A stretch of DNA of 64,000 nt from Patagioenas fasciata (Eukaryota > Chordata > Aves > Columbiformes > Columbidae): contig NW_027288588.1 of NCBI RefSeq assembly GCF_037038585.1, forward strand, positions 434,001-498,000, given 5' to 3'. Shown piece by piece: positions 39,701-54,700 of the stretch. Position numbers and translations under genes: made by a program. Under the pieces are notes generated by a model. The model made no database searches and was not told the origin of the DNA. It worked only from the letters and a program-made list of their open reading frames with translations. Position 1 is the stretch's first letter. The number at the start of each line of letters is the position of its first letter.

Positions 39701-42700
39701 TCCACCCTGGCAAAGGCAATCCCAACCTCGGTTGTCCACCAGATCTGGGTGCAGCAAAGCGCCACCTAGGGAAATAGGCTGGTTCAGTATCAGGGAAAAT
39801 ACCAAAGCTTCCTTATGTTCAAGAGTGTCGGATCCACAGGGAGATCAAGGATGAAACATCCGTGACATGAAATTAAGTATTTTTTCATACAGTAGTCACA
39901 GCAGACAGTACAACAAGGATCTGCTCCATGACATTCATTTAAAACACCATATCAGTGATAGACACATTTAGCAGCTAGTTATAAGTAAATCAGCACCTTT
40001 CACATGCCTGACACAGCAGAGGAGGAAGAGTTGGAGACCACGAGGTTGTCAGAGGTGCATCTGAGGGGCTCTTCACTCTTATCAGGCCTCACCACTTTGC
40101 CTTCCTGCTGCACCTCTCACTGCTCTGGCTGTACAGACTGCACTGCCCAAGCCCCTGGGCTCTGTCACCCAACCAAGAGCCCCAACCAGAGCATGGAGCT
40201 CAGCCTGAAAACTCCATCAGGAGACCGCCAGGATAAAGGACAACTCATCCTCCCTTTCTCCTGGATAGCAAGGTGGAGGCCAGAAACATGCCTGTCCACA
40301 GCTGCTGAAAGAAGGGAAGGGCAGGACTGATGGGGAACCCAAGAGCTACCTTTCCACGAGCCAGCCTGAGTGGTGATAAGAAGCAGTGGCAGATACCTGG
40401 GCAGGATAGTCAAAGAGCCATTGTTCCCTTGGTTTTTCCTCATAAGCCATGACGGCTTCTGTCATCTCATCTCTCATAGTAGCCCTCATGCTGTCTAGTA
40501 CATGACTGAGCCAGACTTCAACCTGGAAAAGAGATTAAATCCCAGTAACACATTTGCTCTTCTTAAGTGCCTTTGGTAATTAGTGAAGATAGGAAATGAG
40601 GCAAGCATCTCAGTTCTCTTTAGACTGGACATGAGGGAAAGGTTCTTCACCCAGAGGTGCTGGACACTGAACAGGCTCCCAGGGAGGTGTCACAGCCCCA
40701 ACCTGACAGTGTTCAAGGAGAGACTGGACAACGCCCTCAGACACACGGGGTGACCTGTGGGGTTGTCACTGCAGGGACAGGACTTGGACTCCATGATCCT
40801 GGTGGGTCCCTTCCAGCTCAGGACATTCTATGAGTTAACCAAACCTCACAGCCTCCTTCAGACTGGGTAGATTTGGCTAATTCTGGTACTGTAGGATTAG
40901 CATCTACTTCCAGACACCAAGAACAGAAGACAGATTTTTTTCTTGAACTCTAGCTACAGGAGGAACCAAAATGAACTCCGTCAATGAATAATTTGGTCAG
41001 GTGTGTTCCACCTCCAGGCCATGACAGAATCCCTGGTGGGATGTGGGCAGTCTGCCAGCAGCAGAAGAAAGATGCTGCCAAACTTGGGAACACAATTCCT
41101 GCTGAATTTCATATTTCACAGGCAAAGCCCTCAACAAGAAGACAGACTGAACGCAGCAAGCTCCATTGCTGGGGAGCTCAGTAGCCGGTATTACGTACTT
41201 TAGCTTCCTGTAATAGACCATGCAGAAAGGTGAAACTACCAGGATAGATAAGCTGAGCAGTAGCTTGATTCTTACATTTCATACTTTCACTCGTGGTATG
41301 AAATAATGAAGACTTGAGAAACAGGTAAAAGGCCTTCTCCTGCCAAACACACCCGTGCAGAGGTACTATGGAATAGCTTAGTCTCTTTTCAGTCTGCATC
41401 CCCTCCCTCACCGAGGATATTTGTAGCAAGCTTTAAGACTAACCTTCAAAAGGTCTTAGAAAAAATCAAATTAAAAACCTAGTCAGAAAAATGGCACAGC
41501 TCTTTCTCTCACAGTGGACTGCGACATCCACGTCCCCCCTTAGTGAGGACCTATCCAGAGTGACACGAAAGGTTGTGGTGTAAGGAGGTACTAAATCACC
41601 ACCTCTTCCAGCTTTTCTCATGCACCAAGGGAGAGCAGTGAAGCTCTATGACGTCTTGGCAAGGGATCTCACACGAGGGGCAGGGGAGCAGACTCCACCG
41701 GACAGTTTTGATAGACAAGGACTTCCCTCTCACCTGCCCACTGCAGTCACAGGGCTCGCTGAAGCTGACGTACTCCTCCTCTCTACTGTACATTCCCAGG
41801 CCAACCTTGGTTGGCTTTTGCTCAGAGTCCAGCTGGAATTTCATCCTGGCCAAGCCGTCAAAGAGTTTGGAAAGATGACGTTGCACCTGCAAAACGGGTT
41901 GTATAAATAAAGCAACCGAGACAGGACGAGCGGAATGAAGATCACTATACATGTCACAAGCAAAATCATGTTAACAAAATATCTTGGATATTTAGGTAGC
42001 ACCACATCTTCTCAAATGTGGCCAACATACTGCCAACAAAAGCCTCTTGCTGTCTCTTGTAATACTTCCACCTATTTCTACGTAATTTAGAAAACAGACA
42101 TGCCTTAATAAATCATGTTTCTCCATTGGGAAATCTTCCATACAGAGCAAAAGCATAGAAAACATTGAAACACCTCATGACTCCTACCCCAAATTTCCCT
42201 ACATGTAGTGATGAGAAGTCTGTAGCCATTTCTCCACCTCATCCTATTCTCAGCACAACGTGGAGTTTTCTTCACTATGAACTTTCCTGTTTTTCCACTA
42301 CTAGAAACTGATTTTGTGCTAGTGAAATATCCTAAATTCTCTTTCATGGAGAAGAAAGATCTTTATTTCTGCCTAAGACCTATGATAAACAGCCCAGACC
42401 TCCTATAGAACAACCATGTTCACCAAAAGCACTCTTCCAGAAGGAAAAGAATAATTCAGTTCTTTCCTGTTCACCTCCATCTGAGTCTGCAAAGCCAACA
42501 GGGAGATGCTGTGGGCTCTCAACATCAGCATCTGCCTGCTGGGAGCTGAGCAGGTCACCAGCACTTCTTCCAGACCACTGCGTAACACACAACTGCATCA
42601 CTGCGCGCCCCACGCCAATGAAGGTGAGATTCTCCTAGGATTGACGTCCCCACAGAAAGGGGAAGCTCCCAAAGCAGTCCCAGACAGGAGCTGCCTCTCT

Positions 42701-45700
42701 CAATTACAGCAGAGAGGTAGAAAAACTCCCATAGGGGAGATGAGAAATGAGGGAAAGGGACCTGGGGGTCCTGGGGACAGCAGGGTGACCATGAGCCAGC
42801 ACTGGGCCCTTGTGGCCAGGAAGCCAATGGTACCTGGGGTGGGTTAGAAGGGGGTGGTCAGTAGGTCAGAGAGGTTCTCCTGCCCCTCTGCTCTGCCCTG
42901 GGGAGACCACACCTGGAATATTGTGTCCAGTTGTGGCCCCTCAGCTCCAGAAGGACAGGGAACTGCTGGAGAGAGTCCAGCGCAGCCACCAAGATGCTGA
43001 AGGGAGTGGAGCATCTCCCGTGTGAGGAAAGGCTGAGGGAGCTGGGGCTCTGGAGCTGGAGAAGAGGAGACTGAGGGGGGACTCATTCATGTTTACAGAT
43101 ATATAAAGGGGGAGTGTCAGGAGAATGGAGCCAGGCTCTCCTCGGTGACAACCAGTGATAGGACAAGGGGGAATGGGTTCAAACTGGAACACAGGAGGTT
43201 TCACTTAAATTTGAGAAGAAACTTCTTCTCAGTGAGGGTGGCAGAGCCTGGCCCAGGCTGCCCAGGGAGGTTGTGGAGTCTCCTTCTCTGCAGACATTCA
43301 AACCCCCTGGACCCCTTCCTGTGGAACCTCAGCTGGGTGTTCCTGCTCCATGGGGGGATTGCACTGGATGAGCTTTCCAGGTCCCTTCCAACCCTGACAT
43401 TCTGGGATTCTGCGTGAGATGCCCAATGCTCTGATGCTTTCAGAGAAGGAAGGGTGGAGGTGGATTTGTCCATCTAATTCTGACTCACTGACTCACAAAG
43501 AACTACAACCCTCCCTCTCATGAGCTGTGCTGCAAGTGGACGCAGCTTCTCACACACATACAAGCAGGGCCAAACCCTGGGAGGTGCTAAGTGACTCTGA
43601 GAAGCACAGGGCACTCAGCATCCCCCCAGATCACAGAATCATTTTGGGTGGAAGAAACCCTCAGGATCAAGTCCAGCCATACCCTAGCTCTGGCACTAAT
43701 CCATGTCCCTAAGAACCTCGTCTAAATGTCTTTTAAACCCCTCCAGGGACGGTGACTCCAGCACTGCCCTGGGCAGCCTGTTCCCATGCCCCACAGCCCT
43801 TTCTGGGAAGAATTTTTTTACAATATCCAATCTGAACCTCCCCTGGCACAACTTGAGGCCATTAAGCGTATCTTGAGGCCATAAGCTTATCTCTTTTCAA
43901 ACTGTAAGTAAACCGTAGAAACTTTTTCTTACATGTAGAAGCTTCTGGTCACAAATCCCCAGCTGCCCCTTCCCAGACCCTGTCCAGTCTGGAGGGTTCG
44001 GACACAACCCCAGCACTTGCTGCGATCCTGCTGCCAGAGCCCGAACGCACCTGAATCTGCACAAGTTCAGCACCCAGTTCACGAGGATAATGTCATTGTG
44101 TATTTAATCCTCCTTTAGGAATCATCAGACTTTGAAACTACATTGGGAAGGCTGAGAGTGTATCTATGTATGATACTGCTTGACATTTACTTTGATTTTA
44201 CTGCAAATACTTTTGAATAACAGAAAACACCAGGAATTTCTTCTTACTCAATAGAGCATTTCAACACAGTATCTTTGCTTCCTGTGTTTTTTTTTTCCTC
44301 TTCATTTTAAATATCAATCAACTATGTATTTATGATACTCTGTGGGCTGAAATCACCCAGCAGCAGACACAGATAGAAGCAGCGTTAAAGGTTAGAGGTA
44401 AACAACAGCATTTCCAAATACACATGCAAACCTGCTCCATTCCTGTGCTCACATCAATACTGAAAATGGTGGAAAGCCTGAAGAAAGTGAAAATACTCGC
44501 TACCAAAAGACAGAATTAGGACTTTGTTCATCATCCAACACTCGCCTTTTGCTGTGAACGTTTTGACTGGTTTTATGCACCAACCTCTGAATAAAAGATG
44601 CGTCCCAAACAAGGCCAAGCAGAGCTGTGCAGGGGTGGGTGGCAACCCAAGGAAGTCCTGCCTTGGCCACAGCCACTGTCTGACCACCAGCTGTCTTACC
44701 TCTTCCAGGCTGTGTTCTGCTCTTCCCCTGTAAACAGGCCATCCCAAAGACCTTTGCATGGGGGAAGGAAGAAGTGGCTGACTAGCAGATGTCTCCTCTG
44801 CCTAAAAACAGAGACGTCTCCAAGCCCTCGGTTGTCAACACTGTCACATTTGAATGATCGGTCTGTGGCTCTTTCAACAACAGATGCTGTTTGCTGGCAT
44901 CCCAGCTTGGGGAACCAAGCTCAGCAACAAGTTTTGGCTGAGATCCTCAAGAAATGGTTTCCCCCAACCTCACTGTATCCCAGCAGAAACAAACCCACTG
45001 TTTTTATGGTATCAAGAACATAGCTCTGCTCTGTGCAGTGCTTTCAGAACCATCTGCAAGCATCACCAGGGACAGATGGGACAACATACAGTGTGCGCAT
45101 TGCCTTTCAGAGACGACAGATGAAGGCCAGCAGTGAAAGAGTTATTGTTAATCCAAGTGAGGGTGGGAGAAAAGGCACTCAAGAAAGGATAAGCTACAGC
45201 TGAGTCCCTAGACAGCATCTTCCACCCTGACATTACTGACAGCTGGAAAATGTGAAGGTGACATAGTGCAAGGCTTACCAGCTGTGGGTTGGTGCCATTG
45301 GAAAGAATATCCAATAAATCTGCTGAAGAAACAAAGTAAAATCTGGGAAAGGCCAATCTTTTCATGTCCAAATATTCAGCCAAAGCCTTCTCACACAGGG
45401 ACAACCTGGGGAGAAGAGCAGAAAAATAGAGCCCAGGACAGGCGGGTGAATATCCTTTAATGTGTCGTGCTACAGTTTGGGTTATCGAGCAGATTCTCCC
45501 CTCCCATGGGGAAATGCCAGACATGAGCTGAGCCTGCAGGCTGGTCCTTTACAGCATTTTCCAAATAGATAACAAAGCACATAGTAACTCATAGATCTCT
45601 CTCCACTCCCAAGGGTCAAACAGACAAAGAGTCAGAGAATCCTCACCAAAAAGCAGAAACACAGGTGGAAGAAGAGGCTAGAAAGGCTTTGCAGTCTGAC

Positions 45701-48700
45701 TTACTGTTTTAGACAAGCTCTCAACTGCCACAGGTGATTTCACACTAGGATGAAAGTTTCCAAAACTGCTTTTATTCTAATGAGCACATTTTAAAGTCTG
45801 ATTCAAACCTACTCAGCTTTTTGTGCTTGTGAAGCCTGAAAAGAAACTTGTTTGCTCCGTTCTAAAATGAATCTCTCAGTGTTTACATGTTAAACTGCTG
45901 CTGAGCTTTCAAAGTTCATAAATAACATGCAGTTAGTCCTCTGTGGGGAACACGGGCCTTATCTGTTTAGGAAGTAAAATTAGATCTCTATTTTAAATGG
46001 ATAGTTATTACTGACACAACAGCTCTCACGTTAACTTGTTAGGTGTGTTCCAGGTAGAGTAGCTCATATGTTAGGTGAGAACTGTATCCATCTCTGGACA
46101 TTAAGGTCTTTCTCAGGGAGTTTAGTTATACCATCTGTGAAGGGTACACACACAAAGATAATTTTGTTAATTAAAGCACACGGGATCAGCTCTGCTGCAG
46201 ATATCCCTGCTTGGACTGCTAAATAGATATTTAAGACACCAAATTTGGGGTGGCAGTGAGGCCACATGTTATTAAAACCAACTGAGTGCCTAGCTTTGTA
46301 TGTGTGCAAATCAATATTCAAGATAAGAGTTTGCACATACGCAAAGCCAGAATCCACCTTGGGGGCTTCAGGGTGATGGATCATGAATAAAAAGACTCAA
46401 TGTGTGAATGCAAAGAACGCACAGTCCAGAAGGAAAGCCTTGGAGCACAGGTTAAACCAACTTATTAGAGCTGATCCCAGTCTCTGACAAAATCCTGGGA
46501 CTGAAGTTGTACCTACCTACTCTGAATGTCCTCCAGTTGTTGGGACAGACCTGGTTTATTGGTGGCCTCAACCACATTTGGGGTTTTCTGAGTTTCATAG
46601 GCCAGTTCTTTAAAGTCCGCATCAATCCCTTCAAAGCGTTTGGAGTCCTAAAAAGCAACACAAACATGTTCATGGTAAAACATGGATTTTGTGCTAAAGG
46701 TCTCCATCCTCTGGGTGCTGTCTTTGGGTTGAGGGGAAAACCTTCTGTCCAGTGCAGACAGGGACCCCTCCACCATTCCAGAATGGCTCTTCCACTGACT
46801 TGCCTGAAACTAGTCTGCAAACAGGCACTTGCCTTCTTGTCACTGTATCCCAAAGGGGTTGTGGATAAAGTGCTCCATGCAGGAGGCAATGTCTAGGACC
46901 AACCATTTTCATGGGATTTAATTCCCCTTGGAAAACCTCATAAATCTCTCTCTCCCATGTCCAGGTGAAGTGCCAAGTTTCCCTGGCTGCAGCAGCAGGA
47001 GATGCTCCCACACCGTGGAAAGGCTACCAGCCTCATGTGAGTGCACTCCTCCCCTCCTGCTACAGCACAGGAATCCCAACACCCATCCACAAAACGGGTA
47101 TGATGACTCTTGTAGAGGAGAGCCCTTCCTTGCCTTCAATAAGGGTATGGAAACCCCACGTCAGCACCGGAGGCCCACATCAACAATTATGCTCCATATC
47201 TAACAGGGACTCTGAATTTCTGGAGCTAAACACTGAAGAATAAAGCAAGCTATGTTCAAAACATCTCTGCTCCTCCCTTCTTCCCAGGTCAGGCCTCCTA
47301 AGTGAGGCGGGACACTGAACAAGTGTTCCAAGCAGTCCAGGTAACACTTCCACGCTACCCTGTGTTCAGCCCCAGGAGCAAGGCTCCATCTGGAAGGTTG
47401 AGCCCTCCCTACACTCACGCCACAGATCCAGCTCCAGGTGAGCATCCCACAGCCTGTCAGCACATCCCCCCAGCCCTGGATGCATCCTGAGGGTGCTCAG
47501 CTACAGAGACTTTGAGCTTCAGTCTTTCTTTTACGGAAGAGAAGCTGCTGACTGAGCCACCTGTGTCCCTGGAGCCAAGAGGGCCCCGTGTCCTGGTGCA
47601 TCCAGCACAGCACGGCCAGCCGGGCAGGGAGGGGATTGTCCCGCTCTGCTCTGTGCTGGGGCGGCCTCACCTGCAGCATTCACTGTGTGCAGGGCTGGGG
47701 ACACAGGAGAAAAGGAGATAAAGCTACTGGAGGGTGTCCAGAGGAGGGACATGAACTTGGTGAAGGGTTCGGAGGGGAAACCGTATGAGGAGCGGCTGAA
47801 GTCCCTGGGTTTGCTCAGCTGGAGCAGAGGAGACTGAGGGCAGAGCTCATGGGGCTGCAGGTTCCTCAGCAGGAGCAGGAGGGGCAGGGCTGAGCTCTTC
47901 TCTGTGACAGTGACAGAACCCAGGGAATGGCAGCAGATGTGCCAGGGAGGGCAGTGGGACATGAGGAAAAGGTTCTTCACCCAGAGGTGCTGGACACTGA
48001 ACAGGCTCCCAGGGAGGGGTCACAGCCCCAACCTGACAGTGTTCAAGGAGAGACTGGGCAACGTCCTCAGACACATGGGGTGAATTGTGGGGTGTCCTGT
48101 GCAGGGACAGGAGTTGGACTTGACAATCCTGATGGGTCCTTCCAAGTCAGGACATCCTATGGTTCTATGGTTCATACCACTGCCAGACAGCTACTGAGAT
48201 GCAGACAGCTGCCCAGCAGGATGCAAATGTAAATCATGATGCAATTTCATACATGACATTAGATAGCTCCTGGATATTAAGAGCTTGCTGGCACATGGTA
48301 CAGCCTCAGGGCACTGGTTATCAGCACCTGTATATATTGCCCAGTGAGCGAGGTGTGCCCAGAATCATAGAATCATTTAGCTGGAGGAGACCATTGAGAT
48401 CACTGAGTCCAACCATAACCTAAATCTAGTACTAAACCATGTTCCTCATCTATACATCTTCCAGGGCTGGTGACTCCAGCACTGCCCTGGGCAGCCTGTT
48501 CCAATGCCCCACAGCCCTTTGGGGAAGAAATTGTTCCCCAGATCCAACCTCAGCCTCCCCTGGCGCAACTTGAGGCCATTTCCTCTGCTCCTGGCGCTTG
48601 TTCCTGGGGAGCAGAGCCCGACCCCCCCTGGCTCCAAGCTCCTTTCAGGCAGTTCAGAGATCAGAAGGTCTCCCCTCAGCTCCTGTTCTCCAGCTGAATC

Positions 48701-51700
48701 CCCCAGGTCCCTCAGCCGCTCCCATCACACTTGTGCTCCAGCCCCTCACCAGCTCCATTCCCTTCTCTCAACTTGCTCCAGCACCACAAGGGCTTTCTTG
48801 GTGTGAGGGGCCAAAAACTGCCCCCAGGACACTCAGCACAGCGTGCTCTCTGAAGCAGATGGAGGAACAGTCCAAGCAGAGCAGAGTGCAGGGTTGGAGA
48901 CAGAACAGTGTGTTGTCCAGGGGTCAATGGGCTGCGCACATCCCCTCGTGGGTGTTCATCCCACAGTGGTGCTGTCAGCGATGCTGCTCGTGAACAGGGA
49001 CGGGGGTCACACAGCCAACTGTGGGTCACTCGTGAGTGAAAGGCAGGTTCCTCCACAGGGCTGCGAGTGGTCCAGCGGGGCCAGGAACAAGCTTGGAAGA
49101 CTTTCTAAATAATCAAGAGAATAGGGAATAAGACTGGAAGCTGGACTCAAAGACAGCCCTGAGGAGGTCACAACCCTGAGGAGGGCATCAGTGACAACTC
49201 TGCTCAATTTTCTGAAGCTGAAGTGGGAGAAGAGCTGCTCTCCTGCTGCACCAGCACTGGAGGCAGGGAAGCGGATACTGCAAAGCTGCCTGGTCCAGCT
49301 CTGATTTGACAATTTGCACCATCTGAGTAATTATCTCCGTCTTCTCCCCTCCAAGGAAAGAGGGAACATGCCTGTATCACTGAAGGAAGCCAGCAGCCTC
49401 CTGCTCAGCCTCCAGGAACTCTGCATCTGCTGTGCAATGGTGGAGGGGAGGAAAAACAGTTTCTCAGCAGGGTTCAGGCACAACCAACAGTACAAAAACA
49501 TCCTGGGGCAACACTGGGGAAACTGCTGTAGCATTAAGGGAGCCTCCAAGAAAGCAATGCAGCAAGAGAACAGTCCTGCTTGGGGGAACACGGCAATATA
49601 GACAACCTTCTTCTGTGTAATGGAGGCTCTTCTTCAACGCTTTCCACACAGGAAAAATAGGATTTGGGATTTCATACCTTAGGAAGCTGTGCCCGTATAT
49701 CTTCTGAGCCTATGAATATGCTCTCCAAGTGAGACCACGTACGCTGCACTTCGAACCAGAGAGAAATGACGGAATCTGTTGTGGACAGCTTCCTCTGCCA
49801 TATGGACACTTCCTCCAAGAAGAAAGCGATACATTTGGATGTCATTAAATTCTGCAGCTGCACCTGGTTGTCTTCTAAAGTTTCTATGAGTTCCTCGTCT
49901 GACTTCAGCAACGGGATGTTCGTCCGGGGGTGAGGCTCATACTGAAACTCCATGGTGCTCCAAGTCATTTTTAGCTCCTTCAGGACTTTCTCCATACTCA
50001 TTTCTCGTACCGCTTTGTCCACAATGCCACGAACCCCATCCTCAAAGTTATGGAGGTTGAGCTTCAGGAGGTCAGCCAGCGTGGTGTCCGAGTCCATCAC
50101 AAACCTCACACCCGTCACCTGCATCAGCTGATTCCAGTGCCTTTCCCTAACGGCGGGATTTTGAAGTTCTGCCACAGCTTTCAGGGCCGTCAGCATGTTC
50201 TTCACCTTGCTGTCCAGCCCAGTGAAAGCATCCCACGCCCTCACCTCCTTATCCAAATTCCGAATCTCTCTTGCAAACTTTTTACACTCCAGATCCATGT
50301 TTTCCACGTTAATATCCGCCCATTTGGTGGTCTGCCAGTCATCAAGGCAAGTGCCCACAAGGGAGATCATATCCCAGAGCTCTTTGAGAAGACACAGCTC
50401 CTTTCGGCACTGCTTCAGTTGTTTATAGTCTGGCACTATGACTTCAAACAGACCAGCTGATTCATAAATCGAGGTCATGGCTGACTCCGTTTGTTTAATC
50501 TCAATGTGCTTTGTATCCAGCAGTTGATAAGGCTTTTTGGTGTCAAACCTAGAAAGAAATGTTTATTCTTCATAAGTGATATTGTAACAACTTCTAAAGA
50601 AAACATAAAACAAATGGTGCCTCTGAGACACAAAGCAGACATGATACATCTATAGTACCCATTGATGGTGCAGCCACATGGCACTGCTGACAACCCCTTT
50701 AAGCAATATTGTGCACTCAGCATCCAGATTGAATCTCTTGCTAACACCTTACAGTGTTTGCAGGGACAAAACACCCAGGGCATAACAGATACAACACCGT
50801 GAGCAGGTAGGAAATGTATGCAAGGGTTCAAGAACACATCCTCAGGACACTCCGAGATGATCCCATGAAGCTTTTCTTCCTCAGGGCTTCTCTGATGTTA
50901 TAATTTCACTGTACCTGAATGGTGCTTCTTTCCGAAATCGCTCTCTGAATCTGTGTTGCTCAACATCAAACGCCGCACAGCTCTTGCGCACAACTGTCAT
51001 TTCGTTCGCCTGCAGAGGAGCCACATGCTGCTTCACAGCTATCGCCAGCTTCTTTATATTGTTCCATTTTTCTGGCAGCTCCTGCAAGCAAAATTTAAAT
51101 GACGGTAGGCAGTATTTGCTATTTGATATAAGATGTGACTGATCTGTTTATGGACAATCACAGAACAGGAAAAGCAACAGATTCCAAGGAAGTTTTGTTG
51201 TGATGCAAAAGCTAAACACAATTTGGGATAAAACTTATCAGTTATCCACAATTTTGAAGACGAATGAAGACTGAGACTTTAAAACTGACTGCTCTGATTG
51301 CAAAAACATGTTAAATAACTTCAGAAGAAGGGTCCCAGACCAGATCCTGGGCTCCCAGGATGGCTCAGTGGTTGAGAGAGCACAGTTCTCCTGACACCGA
51401 GCCCAGCAGGACCCAGAGCTGGCTGGAGGCAGGAGGGTGGGCTGAGGATGCAAGTTCATCAGATCGTCCGGCTTCCCAGAGCTAATTAAGAAACAGAGCC
51501 TGGGAAATTTCCAGCCAGCTCTTAGAGCAGAAGATATTATGCCAGAAGGACTTCTACAGAGCTTTCTGGGGCAAATCCCTCCAGCCTGACTGTATAATAT
51601 TAGTACTAAATAAGACAGTTTCTTTCTCAGGACTGCATCCAAGCTGCTGGTGCACAGCACTGCTAACAATCCACCCTTTGCACCTGGGATTTTATTTAGA

Positions 51701-54700
51701 AAGAGATTTGATTTCTTCTCTTCTCACTAGACTTCTCGAGCCAAATCCTCACCCCAGACAGTGACACCAGCCAGGGCTCTGCTGTCCTCAAGTCCCACAG
51801 CTTTGCTCTCCCACTTCCCCAGGTACTGTGCCAGCCTACAGGAAAGACTTTGGGCTTCTTTTCATCCCAGTGCACATAGTTGAGAAGACTAATGGAGATG
51901 CACCAACACCATGCAAAGAAGCGAAATAACCTGGAGGCAGCAGAGGCGGCCAGAGCAGGGCCAGTCCCTCCTGAGGGGTCTCTTTCTGGCACTTCATGTT
52001 CCAGTCTCTGTAGAAATCACTATCCATGACCATAGCAGGGCACACATGGAGCTGCTTCCTTGTCCTTCTCATACAAACTATCAGCTCCAGCCCATCCATC
52101 TTCATGGCCATGGAGGGAGCGGTACCTGGAGGAACTTACTTTGGTTTTCCTACTGTGTACAGCAGTGAATGAATTATTCAACTATGTGTTGCTGTCACTT
52201 GCCAGAAAGAACGAAACTGTTTTGTTATCTCCTACATCTGAATGGCTGCCCTGCATACCTCATTTCTTCTGTCAGAGAAATAAATCAGTTGTTCAAATCT
52301 ACACGCACAAACAGGCACCAAGCAAGCAGCTCTTGGGCAGAGGAATCAGCAGAGCTGGGTTCCCCATAGCACCATTTTTTATGCTGAACTGAAGCTGCTG
52401 TAGCAGCCAAAACATTCATTTAATGCAGCTCTTCTGTTTTTCAGGGTGTCTGTAGGAATCCAGTTATCTTTAGGACCCTTACCCGTGTCAGATTTGGTGA
52501 TACAACCATCCGTGGATCACGGCTGCACCAGCAGAAAACTGGGGGATTGCTAAACCCCGCTCAGGTCCCATCCAAGCCTGCAGCAGAGGGAGGAACTTCT
52601 CCCCAAAAAGCTCTGCCTTAAACCTGGTGTCCTACACAGAGCCCTCTGCACACAACGCCCCGTGACTAAGGGGTATCCATCAGTACGCAGCCACACGCTC
52701 CTCCACCGTAACATGGTGACTGCTGCCAGTTCCCCAAGGCTGGCTGGGCATCCCACAGGCTTTTCCAACCTTCACCTCATGGTCCCCTGTCCAGAAATGA
52801 GAAGAATTCCCCAAAGAAAAATTGATTCATCAGGGCCAGATGTGGAAAGGTGCTGAAATACTTTCATAACGTGCTCCCAGTGATGTCCTTTGGGTCAAGC
52901 AGATTGGGTGTTATAGACCTAGTGGAGGACTGAAGTCCTATGAGAAGGCGACTCCTCTGCCAACATTATCCTTCCCATCTCCACAGTTGCCAAGAACTGG
53001 CTTATTTAAAAATAATTATAATTCAAACTAATTAACAGATGTATTTGAAAATGCATTAATTTTTTTCAAGAGTAATCGCTGAGAGTTGGAGCAGGCAATT
53101 CTATGTTTTTCATACATAGCAAAAGGCTTAATCTCTGCTTTAAAAGAAAAACCTCAATATAACTCCAAAATTTAGAGCTATTAAGGCACATCCCACAATA
53201 GTAAAATACTATCCACTGAGGCCCTCTAATGACAGGGAGTGGGGCTTTAAATATTCCTGCAATGCTCTTAAGCTCATGCTCTTTGACGCTGGCTACTTGG
53301 CAAACCGCCGTGTCCACCGCAGCTTTTCACCCACCTCCAGTTGCTTATAGACTTCCTCCGGCAGCTCTTGCTCATACGTCTTCAGCAGTTCGACGGTTTG
53401 CTTCAGGGGCTCGAACATGGCATCGGTGACACTGTGCCTTTCCTTAACGGCCAGGAGATGCCCCATGATCTCCACCAAACCATCATAATCGCCTTTTTCA
53501 ACCTTTTTGCTCAAACCTTTGTCAGCAGTTTTTATGAACTCGTCCAGGTCAGACAAGCTGTAGAACACAAAACAGGAAAGCACCAAATGAGAGCAGTTCC
53601 TACCGGAATCATCCAGGCAGCTGGACTGGCACGGAGAGGGAAAGGCCTGGCTAACTCTGCCCATCACATGGCAACATGCTGAGGGCATCAGAACCACAGT
53701 TCATGCTCACAGGGATCCATAGATGTGGTACAGCTTCCTGTGAGGAACGGATAAATGGGTTGGGACTTCACAGGTTGGAGAAAAGGCATTTGAGGAGCAC
53801 AAGTCTTACGAGGAGCAGCTGAGGGAGCTGGGGCTGTTCAGCCTGGAGAACAGGAGATGAGGGGAGACCTGATCTCTGCAACTGTCTGAAAGGAGGCTGG
53901 AGCATGGAGGGGGTTGGTCTCTTCTCTCAGGTAGCAAGTGATAAGATAAAATGGCCTCAAATTTCTCCAGGGGAGGTTCAGATTGGGTATTAGGAAAAAA
54001 ATTATTCACAGAAATGGCTGTCGGGCCTTGGAACAGGCTGCCCTGGGCAGTGGTGGAGTCACCATCCCTGGAGGGGTTGGATAGACATATAGATGAGGTT
54101 CTCAGGGACATGGGGTAGCGCCAGAGTTAGGTTATGGTTGGACTCTGTGATCTTGATGGTCTCTTCCAACCAAACAGATTCTATGACTCTATCCTATGAT
54201 TCTATAAGGGAGACCTGTGAGCTCGGGTCTGTGGTCTGAAGAGAGTGAATTTGAAAGGACAGTTTTCATGTCATCTCTTCCAATACAAGAATTCAACAAA
54301 TGAACCTGGTAGGTTGTAAAGCTACAACAAACAGGGATTCTTCTTCGCACGCTGCCTTATTTCAGAGGGTAAGTCTCTGCTGCAGAAGGATGCAGATGTT
54401 AAAAATTCACAGCGGTTCAGAAAAGCAACCGAACATTTGTGGGAGAAAAAAAAATCCATCCAGGTCTTTAGATACAAAGGTACAACCCATGACTCTCAAA
54501 GTCCTCAGGTATGAATGGTTAGAGACAAGGAGACTATTTGGGGGAAGTTTCCCTACCTGCTTCTTGATCTCACCAGCTGCTGGACACTGTTAGCAGAGCT
54601 TGATGGGCTCCTGGATCTTTGGTCCTTTCCATTCTTCCCTTCTCAAAACGCTTACTTTTGAAGTGCCCGCTTAAATTCTGTGGATGCTGCTGGACCAAAA

